Source: an uncultured Verrucomicrobiota bacterium (GTDB lineage Bacteria; Verrucomicrobiota; Kiritimatiellia; RFP12; UBA3636). From it: a DNA stretch of 11,342 nucleotides. The number at the start of each line of letters is the position of its first letter. Within the stretch, counting starts at the first letter, position 1. The position numbers and the translations under genes were made by a program. The notes below the pieces were generated by a model, which saw nothing but the letters and a program-made list of their open reading frames with translations, made no database searches and was not told the DNA's origin. Positions 5,189-11,342 of the stretch are shown piece by piece. The stretch lies in contig CAMOEO010000064.1 of assembly GCA_946612175.1 (NCBI GenBank), positions 1 to 11,342 on the forward strand, written 5' to 3'.

Positions 5189-7306
5189 GAAGCGCGCCTT
5201 CCCCGGCTCCTCCGAATTCGACGAACCGGGCGCCGGCATACCGGAGAGGTCGGCTTCGCCGGCTTTGGCGGTGTTTCCGGAGACGGTGCAGTCCACGAGC
5301 CGCACGCTGGGCTTGTAGGTGGCCAGGTCCACGCCGCCGCCTTTCGTCCCGGCGGAATTGCCCGTGATCTCCGTGTCGCGGATCGTGAGGTCCGGGTTGC
5401 CCATCAGGACGGCGATGCCGCCGCCGCTGCCGTTGGGCACGGCGTTTCCGTAGACCTTGCACGAATCGATCAGGACGGGGCCCGACGCGTAGCGCCAGGC
5501 GATGCCGCCGCCGCCGGCCGCGGCGCCGCCCGCGGTGTTGAACGCGATGACGGACTGCTCGATCACGCCCTTCTCGATGTTCACGCCGCCGCCGTAGATG
5601 TTGTTCCCGACGAAGCCCGCGTGGTTGTGCCAGACGCGGCAGCGCGAAAGGGTCCCGTCGACGACCAGCGCGCCGGCGCCGTGCTGCCAGTTGGCCGTCG
5701 TCTTTCCACCCGTCAGCGTGAGGCCCTCGATTCGCGAGCCGTCCCGGATCGTCACGACGCGGTGCGCGGCGGTCTGCCGGAGCGTCGTCTTCGTCATGTC
5801 CTGACCGGCGACCGAGACCCCGCCCGTGACCATCAGCTCGGCGGAGAGGCGGAAGATGCCCTCGCCCAGGACCACCGTGCCGCGCGACGGTGCGGCCGCG
5901 TCGATCGCCGACTGGATCGCCGCCGTGTCGTCCTCGCCGGAGGGCGCAATCGCGCCCGACGTGGCCTTGGTCTTGAAGCGGCCCGTGACGACGCAATGCT
6001 GCGGCGTCGTCGCGTTGTTCACGAAGGTCGCCTCGTAGGAATAGTCGGTGTTCGGTTGCAGGCCTTTGAGCATCCACGTGAACGACCCGTTCTCGCCGAC
6101 GGCGACGCGCACGGGGCGGCCGAGACTGCCCCCGGCGGCACCGTAGCGGAGGAGGACGTCGCAGGAGCTCGCGGTCGGGCCGACGGACGAAACCGTCGCG
6201 TCGAACGTCGCCCGGTCCGCGCCCACGAGCACGTCGTTCACGACGGCGACGGGCGCGCCCGGTGGCGGGGTCGTCCCGCCGCGTGCGCCGCGGAGGATGG
6301 CGCAGCGGATCGCTTCGTCCGCGCGGATTCCGAGGATGCGTGCGACCAGCAGGAGCTGGTCGTAGGCCTTGTAGGAGAAGGTGCCGGTCGAGGGCGTCAC
6401 CGTCATCGCGGCCGAGGCGCCGGCTCCCTCGGCCTCGATCGTCGGGTTGGCGGCGAGCGAGGGGATGCCGCGGTCGAGGATCTGCTTGAGCGTGAGGCCC
6501 GAGACGGCCTGCGCTTCGGCGTCCGTGAGGCGGACGGTGATCTTCGCCGTGGACGACGGGGGCGCGATCAGCGGAACGAGCGTGTCGTCGGCATTCCATG
6601 CCGCTTCGGCGTGGGACAGTTCGTCCGCGTCCAGCCCGAGGCCCTTGAGCGTCGCGCGCGCCAGCGCGCGGTCGCCCGCGGGAGCCATGTGGACGCCGTC
6701 GTAGGTGGCGCGCAGGCCGGCGTTGTTGAGGAGCGCCAGCGGCGGATGGTCGGGATCGTCGATCCAGGCGCGGACGTCCTCGAACGCCGGCGCGTAGGCG
6801 ACGCCCTCCTCCTCCGCGATCGCGCGCACGCCGGCCGCGAACCGGCGGAGGTCGTCGCGGTCGTTCTCGCCGACGGCGGTGGTCGGCGAAAGGAGGATGA
6901 CCCGGGCGCCCGCCGCCTTGGCCTTCGCGACCATCGCCCGTTCGTTCGCGCAGAACGTCTCGAAGGTCGCCTTGTTGAACCAGACGTCGTTGACGCCCGC
7001 GGAGATCGTCACGACGTCGGGCTTCCGGGCGGCCACGTCGCGGTCGAAGCGCCCGAGCATGTCGGCGGACGTGTCGCCCGCGATGCCGGCGCCGTGCCAC
7101 GCGACGTCGATGCCGTTGGCCGCGAGGCCCTTCACGACGAGGTTCGGGTAGCCGTGCAAGCGCTTCGCGCCGAAGTCCGTGATCGAGTCGCCCAGAAAGA
7201 CGAGCGTGTCGCCGCTCCCGATGGCCTTGCCGCCGGCGAACGCCGGCATGGAAATGCACAAGGCGCAAGGCAGGATGCACAACGGGAGGAGCGAGGTCGC
7301 GTTCAT
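5162..7306 (-). CDS. Secreted SGNH/GDSL esterase fused to a parallel beta-helix domain
   Basis: A 714-residue exported protein. A signal peptide ends after AFA (residue 24). Residues 33-225 are an SGNH hydrolase: FLGDSI with nucleophile Ser41, the block II Gly around GAGIAGD (72-78), GVND with Asn106 for the oxyanion hole, and DGVH giving Asp203 and His206. Such enzymes often deacetylate sugars. Residues about 241-345 match nothing I recognise. A GGTTPPPG linker follows, then a fibronectin-III-like domain (about 350-446) with GLQPNTDYSYEATFVNN. Residues about 456-680 are a right-handed beta-helix with GGGVNI and GGGIAV turns, homologous to both helices of the upstream gene. The C-terminus is shorter than in those copies. 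ATG 7306 starts four bases after the upstream stop with no clear ribosome site, implying translational coupling. A larger upstream extension lacks a signal peptide and overlaps the neighbour, so I rejected it. Confidence 0.85.
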   Translation of the reverse strand: MNATSLLPLCILPCALCISMPAFAGGKAIGSGDTLVFLGDSITDFGAKRLHGYPNLVVKGLAANGIDVAWHGAGIAGDTSADMLGRFDRDVAARKPDVVTISAGVNDVWFNKATFETFCANERAMVAKAKAAGARVILLSPTTAVGENDRDDLRRFAAGVRAIAEEEGVAYAPAFEDVRAWIDDPDHPPLALLNNAGLRATYDGVHMAPAGDRALARATLKGLGLDADELSHAEAAWNADDTLVPLIAPPSSTAKITVRLTDAEAQAVSGLTLKQILDRGIPSLAANPTIEAEGAGASAAMTVTPSTGTFSYKAYDQLLLVARILGIRADEAIRCAILRGARGGTTPPPGAPVAVVNDVLVGADRATFDATVSSVGPTASSCDVLLRYGAAGGSLGRPVRVAVGENGSFTWMLKGLQPNTDYSYEATFVNNATTPQHCVVTGRFKTKATSGAIAPSGEDDTAAIQSAIDAAAPSRGTVVLGEGIFRLSAELMVTGGVSVAGQDMTKTTLRQTAAHRVVTIRDGSRIEGLTLTGGKTTANWQHGAGALVVDGTLSRCRVWHNHAGFVGNNIYGGGVNIEKGVIEQSVIAFNTAGGAAAGGGGIAWRYASGPVLIDSCKVYGNAVPNGSGGGIAVLMGNPDLTIRDTEITGNSAGTKGGGVDLATYKPSVRLVDCTVSGNTAKAGEADLSGMPAPGSSNSEEPGKARFGADSAPTP
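5537..5935 (-). repeat. Beta-helix module copy 3 (residues 458-590 of the esterase fusion)
   Basis: This segment aligns with the two modules in the adjacent gene. Shared landmarks in order are an IQxxIDAAA helix, GTVxLGEGxF, ELMVT-GV, AGQ, RQT, LTGG, NWQHGAG, DGTLSRC and GGGVNIEKG ending in IAFN. It is more diverged than copies 1 and 2 are from each other. Confidence 0.7.
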
Positions 7307-7310
7307 GGGT

Positions 7311-9932
7311 CTACCGGACGACCATGACGGTTCCCATTCGGGACTCGAAGCATCCCGCCGCGGGCTTCTTGCGCCGGGGGACCCGGTCGAGGTCCTCCGC
7401 AATGTCCTCGTACCACGTTCCGGTTCCGGCGGCCGGGGAGTCGGCGGACGGACGGTAGTTGCCCGCAGAGGCTCCCGCGAACCACGCCGCGCCGCTTCCC
7501 TGGACGCTGCGCGAGCCCTCGCCCAGCGCCGCGGTTCCGTTGGCGAACAGGTTCCCGAAGGACTGCGCCGCATAGCCGGAGGCGAGCGAAGAGGGGATCG
7601 AGAGGTTCGGATCGGCGCCTCCGCTTCCCGAGACGTTGTCGGCGAGAAGGGAGTTGACGAGCGCGAAGTCGGGCGTCGTTCCGAATTGGGTCAAATACAC
7701 GCCTCCGCCCGAACCGGACGCCGTGTTGGTCGCGATCGTCGTGTTCCGGACCGTGAGCAACTGGTGGTAGTTCCCGAAATCGGCGCAGATGGCGCCGCCA
7801 TTGCCGTTCGGGGCGCGGTTGCCGTAGAAGAGGCACGTGTCAACCAGGACGGGGCCCGTCGGATTCAGGATGCCGAGGCCGCCGCCGTGGCTGGCGCCGC
7901 CGCCGTTTGCATACGCAGCGTTGAGCGCGATGATCGTGTGGTCGACCGTGCCCTGTTGGAGGTGGATGCCGGCCCCATAGTTGTTGTTGACCGCAAAGCC
8001 CGCCCATGCCGCGTCGCCCGTCCGGTTGTTCGTGATGCAGCACCACGAAACCGTTCCGTCCTCGACGAGGACGCCCGCGCCGTGCTGCCACCGCTCGCGG
8101 ATGTGTCCGCCCGTGAGCGTCACGCCCTCGATCTTCGCGCCGCCGCTTACGGTCGCGCAGCGGGCGTTGCTCCCGGCGACGGTCTGCCTGACGATCGTCT
8201 TCTCCCAGCCCTGGCCGGCGAGCGTGACGCCGTTCGTCACCATCAGCTGCGCGTCGATCTCGAAGACGCCCTCGCCGAGGGCGACGGTTCCGGCGGGCGA
8301 CATGAGGGCCGCCGCGTCGATCTCCTCCTGGATTCGGCTTCGGGTCGCGGCGGGGTCGCCGGCAATCGGCTCCAGAGCCTGCTTGGCCGTGGTCGTGAAC
8401 TGGCCGCTCGCCGAGGCCGACCGAACGACCTGCGCATTGTTGGAGACCGTGAGTTCGTAGTAGTAGGTCGTCTCCGTGGCGAGGCCCGGAATCGCGAATT
8501 CGAACGAGGTCATCGCGCCGGAGGCGACGAGCGCCGGTTCGCCGAGACCGTCCGCGGTTTCGCCGATCGCGAGCCAGACGTCGCAGGCCGTGGCGAGGTT
8601 GTTGCCGACCGAGAGGATCTCGCCGGAAACCGTCGCCGCGGTCGCCCGGGGCGTCACCGTGATGTCGCCGAGTTCCGGCGGCGTGGACGCGCCGAGCGTG
8701 TAGGTCGCCCCGACGACGTCGCTTGCGGCCATGCCCGCCTTGTAGGCGCGGGCCCGGATCGTCGTCGTGGCGGAGAAGGTGATCGTTCCCGTGTATTCCG
8801 CGCTCGACTCCGTCGGATCGGTGCCGTCGAGCGTGTAGCGGATCGTCGCGGCGGCCGTCTCGCACGTCAGGGCCACGTCGAGGGTCGGACTGAACGTGAC
8901 GCCCGATGCGGGGCTGAACGCGGGGTCGTCGACCACCAGCACGCCGAAGTATTCGTAGCAGCCGATCGACGGCGTCGCGGCGAACGCGACACCGTCGAGG
9001 TCGTCGCCGATGCCCGCCCAGGCCGTGCCCGCGTTGATCGCGGGAGACCCGGAGGCCAGATGGTAGTCGGAATTGCCGCTGGCGACGAACCGCGGATCGC
9101 CGCCGAGGAGGTTGTTGGAGGAGCCGGACGCGAGCGTGCCGTCGTGGGAGTCCGCGTCCGAATCGGCCGTATTCCCCGCGACGAGGGTGTTCACGAGCTT
9201 CACCTTGTTGCCGTAGGAGCCGTTGTAGAACCCGCCGCCGGAGTTCGCGGAATTGCCGGCGATCGTCGTGTTCCGGATCGTGACGGTCGGATTGCCCATG
9301 TTGACGCAGATGCCGCCGCCTTTTCCGGCGGTGTCGGTCACGGAAGCCGTGTTGCCGTGGACGAGGCAGGTGTCGATCACGAAGGTGCCGCTGGTGTTGT
9401 AGGTGCCGATGCCGCCGCCGGAACTCGTGTAGGTGCCCGCCTGGTTGAAGGCGACGATGCAATGGTCGACCGTTCCCTTCGTGATGTTCACGCCGCCGCC
9501 ATGGACGTTTCTTCCGGTCGAAACGTTGTCGACGATGCGGCACCACGAGACCGTTCCGTCTTCGACGAGCAAGCCGGGGCCGTGCGTCCAGCCGGCCGTC
9601 AGCCTTCCGCCCGTGGCCGTGACGCCCTGGAGGCGGGCGCCGCCCGCAAGCGTCGCGACGCGCTGCCCGTTGGCGGTCTGGCGGATGGTCGTGTCGTCCC
9701 ACCCCTGGCCGACGAGTTCGACGCCGTTCGTGATCATCAGCTGCGCGTCGATCTCGAAGGTCCCCGCGCCGAGGGTGACGGTTCCTGCGGGCGACTGGGC
9801 GGCCGCCGCGTCGATTGCGGCCTGGATCGCCTGCCGCGTGGCGGCGGGGGACGCTCCGGGCTGGATCGGATCGGCGGATGCGATGCCGGCTGCAAGGGCG
9901 AGCGCGGCGAGGAACGCGTGCTGGTGTCTCAT
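7311..9932 (-). CDS. Secreted protein with two beta-helix domains, chitobiase-type and FN3-like modules
   Basis: An 873-residue exported protein. The signal peptide is cleaved near ASA (residue 20). Domains in order: a right-handed parallel beta-helix (about 29-328) closing with DDLDG and IGCYE, like choice-of-anchor Q tails; a CHB_HEX_C_1-like module (about 338-412) with IRYTLDGTDPT and IRARAYKAG; an FN3-like domain (about 424-514) with GLATETTYYYELTVSN; and a second beta-helix (about 527-863) closing with EDLDR and AGCFE. Helix turns carry GGG followed by short Asn-containing strands such as IRNTTIAGN. No catalytic set for pectate lyases is evident, so binding, adhesion or an unknown enzymatic role are all possible. 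No membrane anchor or PEP-CTERM tail is seen. The start is firm: AAAGGA (9945-9940) lies seven bases before ATG 9932. The two helices are a visible internal duplication. Confidence 0.85.
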   Translation of the reverse strand: MRHQHAFLAALALAAGIASADPIQPGASPAATRQAIQAAIDAAAAQSPAGTVTLGAGTFEIDAQLMITNGVELVGQGWDDTTIRQTANGQRVATLAGGARLQGVTATGGRLTAGWTHGPGLLVEDGTVSWCRIVDNVSTGRNVHGGGVNITKGTVDHCIVAFNQAGTYTSSGGGIGTYNTSGTFVIDTCLVHGNTASVTDTAGKGGGICVNMGNPTVTIRNTTIAGNSANSGGGFYNGSYGNKVKLVNTLVAGNTADSDADSHDGTLASGSSNNLLGGDPRFVASGNSDYHLASGSPAINAGTAWAGIGDDLDGVAFAATPSIGCYEYFGVLVVDDPAFSPASGVTFSPTLDVALTCETAAATIRYTLDGTDPTESSAEYTGTITFSATTTIRARAYKAGMAASDVVGATYTLGASTPPELGDITVTPRATAATVSGEILSVGNNLATACDVWLAIGETADGLGEPALVASGAMTSFEFAIPGLATETTYYYELTVSNNAQVVRSASASGQFTTTAKQALEPIAGDPAATRSRIQEEIDAAALMSPAGTVALGEGVFEIDAQLMVTNGVTLAGQGWEKTIVRQTVAGSNARCATVSGGAKIEGVTLTGGHIRERWQHGAGVLVEDGTVSWCCITNNRTGDAAWAGFAVNNNYGAGIHLQQGTVDHTIIALNAAYANGGGASHGGGLGILNPTGPVLVDTCLFYGNRAPNGNGGAICADFGNYHQLLTVRNTTIATNTASGSGGGVYLTQFGTTPDFALVNSLLADNVSGSGGADPNLSIPSSLASGYAAQSFGNLFANGTAALGEGSRSVQGSGAAWFAGASAGNYRPSADSPAAGTGTWYEDIAEDLDRVPRRKKPAAGCFESRMGTVMVVR
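7920..8351 (-). repeat. Beta-helix module copy 2 (residues 528-671)
   Basis: This matches copy 1 at 9444-9845 in protein and in DNA. For example the bases around 8226-8264 and 9719-9757 are nearly the same, and both encode FEIDAQLM followed by TNGV. Later matches include HGAGVLVEDGTVSWC and GTVDH. DNA-level likeness suggests a relatively recent tandem duplication about 1.5 kb apart. Confidence 0.75.
9444..9845 (-). repeat. Beta-helix module copy 1 (residues 30-163)
   Basis: This is the N-terminal copy of the threefold module. It carries ATRQAIQAAIDAAAAQ, GTVTLGAGTFEIDAQLM, WTHGPG, LLVEDGTVSWC and GGGVNITKGTVDH. It is closest to copy 2 and also resembles copy 3 in the next gene of the operon. 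Confidence 0.75.
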
Positions 9933-9970
9933 GGGCGAGTCCTTTCTCTGGTTATCGCAAGACGGTGCCC

Positions 9971-9999
9971 AGTGTACAAAACCGGCCGATTCCGGGCAA
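9971..9999 (-). promoter_or_regulatory. Promoter of the beta-helix/esterase operon
   Basis: On the minus strand TTGCCC (9999-9994), a 17-bp spacer and TACACT (9976-9971) fit sigma-70. The transcript would start near 9964 and carry the AAAGGA ribosome site at 9945-9940, a conventional leader of about 32 nt. Its -35 is 16 bp from the -35 of the divergent promoter, so the two could share a regulator or compete. Confidence 0.5.
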
Positions 10000-10015
10000 T
10001 CACCCGTCCGTATAG

Positions 10016-10044
10016 TTGCCAAGGCGTCCGGGAACGGGTAGAAT
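10016..10044 (+). promoter_or_regulatory. Divergent promoter for the secreted sensor-like gene
   Basis: TTGCCA (10016-10021), exactly 17 bp of spacer and TAGAAT (10039-10044) form the best promoter in the window. The predicted transcript start at about 10051-10052 lies three or four bases before ATG 10055, and no Shine-Dalgarno is present, so initiation is probably leaderless. Confidence 0.6.
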
Positions 10045-10054
10045 GGCGGGCAGT

Positions 10055-11342
10055 ATGGGACGCATGGTTCCGCTGCTTCTGGCGCTTGCCCTCGCCCCGG
10101 CCGTCGCTCCGGCCGAGGGAACGCTCCGCTCCATCGCGGAGATCGACGCCTTCACCGCGGACGCCACGCCGCGCAAGGCGCCCTTCGAGCTGACGGGGAC
10201 CGTCGTCGGCGCCTTCGTCCTGCCGAAGACGGGCGAAGTCGTCCTCACCGACGATTCCGGCACGCGCATGTCCTTCTACCGCGACCTCGGCCTGACGCAG
10301 CCCGAGCCGGGCGAGACGATCGAGGCGAGCGGCGTCGCCGACATGAGCGCGGAGCACGAGCCCTACGTCCACCTGATGGACTACCGGGTCCTCGGGCGCG
10401 GGCCCCTTCCCGAGCCCGTCCCCGTGCGCCTCGCCGCGCTGAACGCCCGCGAGCACAACCTGGCGACCGTCCGGACGGAGGGGACCGTGGCCGACGCCTT
10501 CCCGGACGAGGTCGACCGCCGGTACATGATCCTCCTGCTCGAGGACGGCGGCGCCGTCGTCCCCGTCTCGTTCCCGCGGGACGCCTTCGGCGACCGGATG
10601 GATCTGGTGGACGCGCGGATCCGCGTCACCGGCGTCTACCGCCGGAACGTCGAGGGCGTCCGGAAGTATTCCTGGCCGAACATCGCCCTGCGCGCGCCGG
10701 AGGACATCGAGGTCCTCGATCCGCCGCCGGAGGATCCGTTCTCCGCCCCGCCCCTGGAGAACCGCCTCTACCTCACGTCCGGCGAGATCGCGCGGATGTC
10801 GCGGCGGTCCGTCTCCGGCGAGGTGCTCGCCACCTGGTCGGGCGACCGGGCGATGCTGCGGACCGGCGACGGGCGGATCGTCAACCTGACGCTCGCGCAC
10901 GGGGTGGCGCTTCCGCCGTGCGGCGGGACGGTCGTCGCCGTCGGCCGGCCCGAGACGGACCTCTTCCGCATCAACCTCGCGGCCGCGCGCTGGAAGGCAG
11001 CCCCGTCGCCGCCGCCGGCGGCGGACGAGGAGGCGGCGGACGCCGCCGCCGCGTTCTGGGACGACAAGGGGCAGCGCTCCATCAACGCCCGGATCCACGG
11101 GATGCTCGTACGCGCCCGGGGCGTCGTCCGGACCCTGCCGTCCCCCGGCGATCCGGACCTGCGCTTCGTGCTCGATGCCGGCGACGCGTCGATTCCCGTG
11201 GACGTCACGTCCAACCCCGGCATCGCCGCCGGGCTCCGGATCGGCAGCGAGGTCCAGGCCACCGGCCGGTGCATTCTGCTGACCGATCCGGGGCGGCGTG
11301 ACTACGATTCCGCGAAGGTCCCCGGGATCGCGATCGTCCTCC
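10055..11342 (+). CDS. Secreted OB-fold-like repeat protein, possible sensory region of a histidine kinase (partial)
   Basis: The frame stays open for 429 codons to the right edge, so the gene is incomplete at its 3' end. A signal peptide (MVPLLLALALAPAVAPA) is predicted to be cleaved near residue 20. The rest reads as successive beta-rich, OB-fold-like modules at about residues 41-113, 135-221, 250-310 and 345-410. Each has a TGTV- or TGVY-type strand, a strand like VVLTDDSG or FVLDAGD, and a GETIEASG- or GSEVQATG-type turn. A proline/alanine linker lies at about 315-333. In Verrucomicrobiota such repeats, with an opening like RSIAEIDAF and a segment like ALRAPEDIEVLDPPP, often precede transmembrane and kinase domains of large sensor kinases; this comes from memory of the family. 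No kinase domain is visible here. ATG 10055 or 10064 could be the start; the promoter favours 10055. Confidence 0.6.
   Translation, partial: MGRMVPLLLALALAPAVAPAEGTLRSIAEIDAFTADATPRKAPFELTGTVVGAFVLPKTGEVVLTDDSGTRMSFYRDLGLTQPEPGETIEASGVADMSAEHEPYVHLMDYRVLGRGPLPEPVPVRLAALNAREHNLATVRTEGTVADAFPDEVDRRYMILLLEDGGAVVPVSFPRDAFGDRMDLVDARIRVTGVYRRNVEGVRKYSWPNIALRAPEDIEVLDPPPEDPFSAPPLENRLYLTSGEIARMSRRSVSGEVLATWSGDRAMLRTGDGRIVNLTLAHGVALPPCGGTVVAVGRPETDLFRINLAAARWKAAPSPPPAADEEAADAAAAFWDDKGQRSINARIHGMLVRARGVVRTLPSPGDPDLRFVLDAGDASIPVDVTSNPGIAAGLRIGSEVQATGRCILLTDPGRRDYDSAKVPGIAIVL

Noticed and set aside
4737..7280. 847-codon minus-strand open frame
   Set aside because: It is an out-of-frame shadow of the esterase fusion, Arg/His-rich, and it runs through the 3' half of the permease gene.
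7236..7306. Lipoprotein signal for the esterase fusion, from Cys residues at 10, 14 and 17
   Set aside because: None has a lipobox-like context (Leu-x-x-small-Cys), and AFA at 22-24 is a good signal peptidase I site.
7311..9932. Naming the double beta-helix protein a pectate lyase
   Set aside because: The fold fits, but I see no recognisable polysaccharide-lyase active-site pattern, so an enzyme name would be unsupported.
7179..10193. 1004-codon plus-strand open frame
   Set aside because: It is the reverse shadow of the beta-helix genes: Arg/Gly/Asp-rich without domains, and the minus-strand frame has a signal peptide, ribosome site and clear modules.
9929..11098. 389-codon minus-strand frame opposite the sensor-like gene
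   Set aside because: It has no start context or domain, and it overlaps both divergent promoters; the plus frame has a signal peptide and repeated beta modules.

Overview
The window is high-GC bacterial DNA with seven convincing protein genes, the last cut by the right edge, and two very short ORFs. The gene set suggests an uncultured member of the Kiritimatiellota/Verrucomicrobiota (PVC) group from a gut-like or other polysaccharide-rich habitat. It combines very GC-rich transporters, secreted parallel beta-helix proteins with fibronectin-III-like and chitobiase-type modules, an AAA/DUF4143 ATPase, and a secreted protein resembling the sensory half of PVC sensor kinases. This placement is inference; no rRNA or tRNA gene was seen to confirm it.

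Layout. Bases 1-203 are non-coding: a homopolymeric G/C edge, then three copies of an 11-bp near-palindrome at an exact 33-bp period, then a promoter. A (+) AAA_14/DUF4143 ATPase (204-1568) follows, with much less GC-biased third codon positions than its neighbours. Next are a 12-TM MFS-type permease (1597-2904), a 20-codon leader ORF (2916-2978), and a cytoplasmic GH5-type glycosidase (2975-4081) whose ATG overlaps the leader stop as ATGA. The 4082-4287 gap holds a minus-strand signal-peptide-like mini-ORF with its own candidate promoter, a LacI-type operator-like site and a promoter for a ten-TM DMT/EamA-like permease (4288-5172).

That permease is convergent with, and overlaps by 11 bp, a minus-strand two-gene operon. 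The operon reads from a promoter at 9971-9999 through a secreted double beta-helix protein (7311-9932) and, after 4 nt, a secreted SGNH esterase/beta-helix fusion (5162-7306). Divergent from it, with its own promoter, is a secreted OB-fold-like repeat protein (10055 to the edge), possibly the sensory region of a histidine kinase.

A plausible joint role is glycan use. The exported beta-helix proteins and SGNH esterase would bind or deacetylate a glycan outside the cytoplasm, the two permeases would import products, and the cytoplasmic GH5 enzyme would cleave them. The divergent sensor-like protein and the LacI-type site would be control points. This is inferred from neighbourhood and families only. 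The most unusual material is the 33-bp-phased palindromes, the TAGAAT promoters that place starts almost at the mRNA 5' end, the leader ORF on the glycosidase, and a beta-helix module present three times in two adjacent genes, the third copy truncated where it meets the convergent gene.
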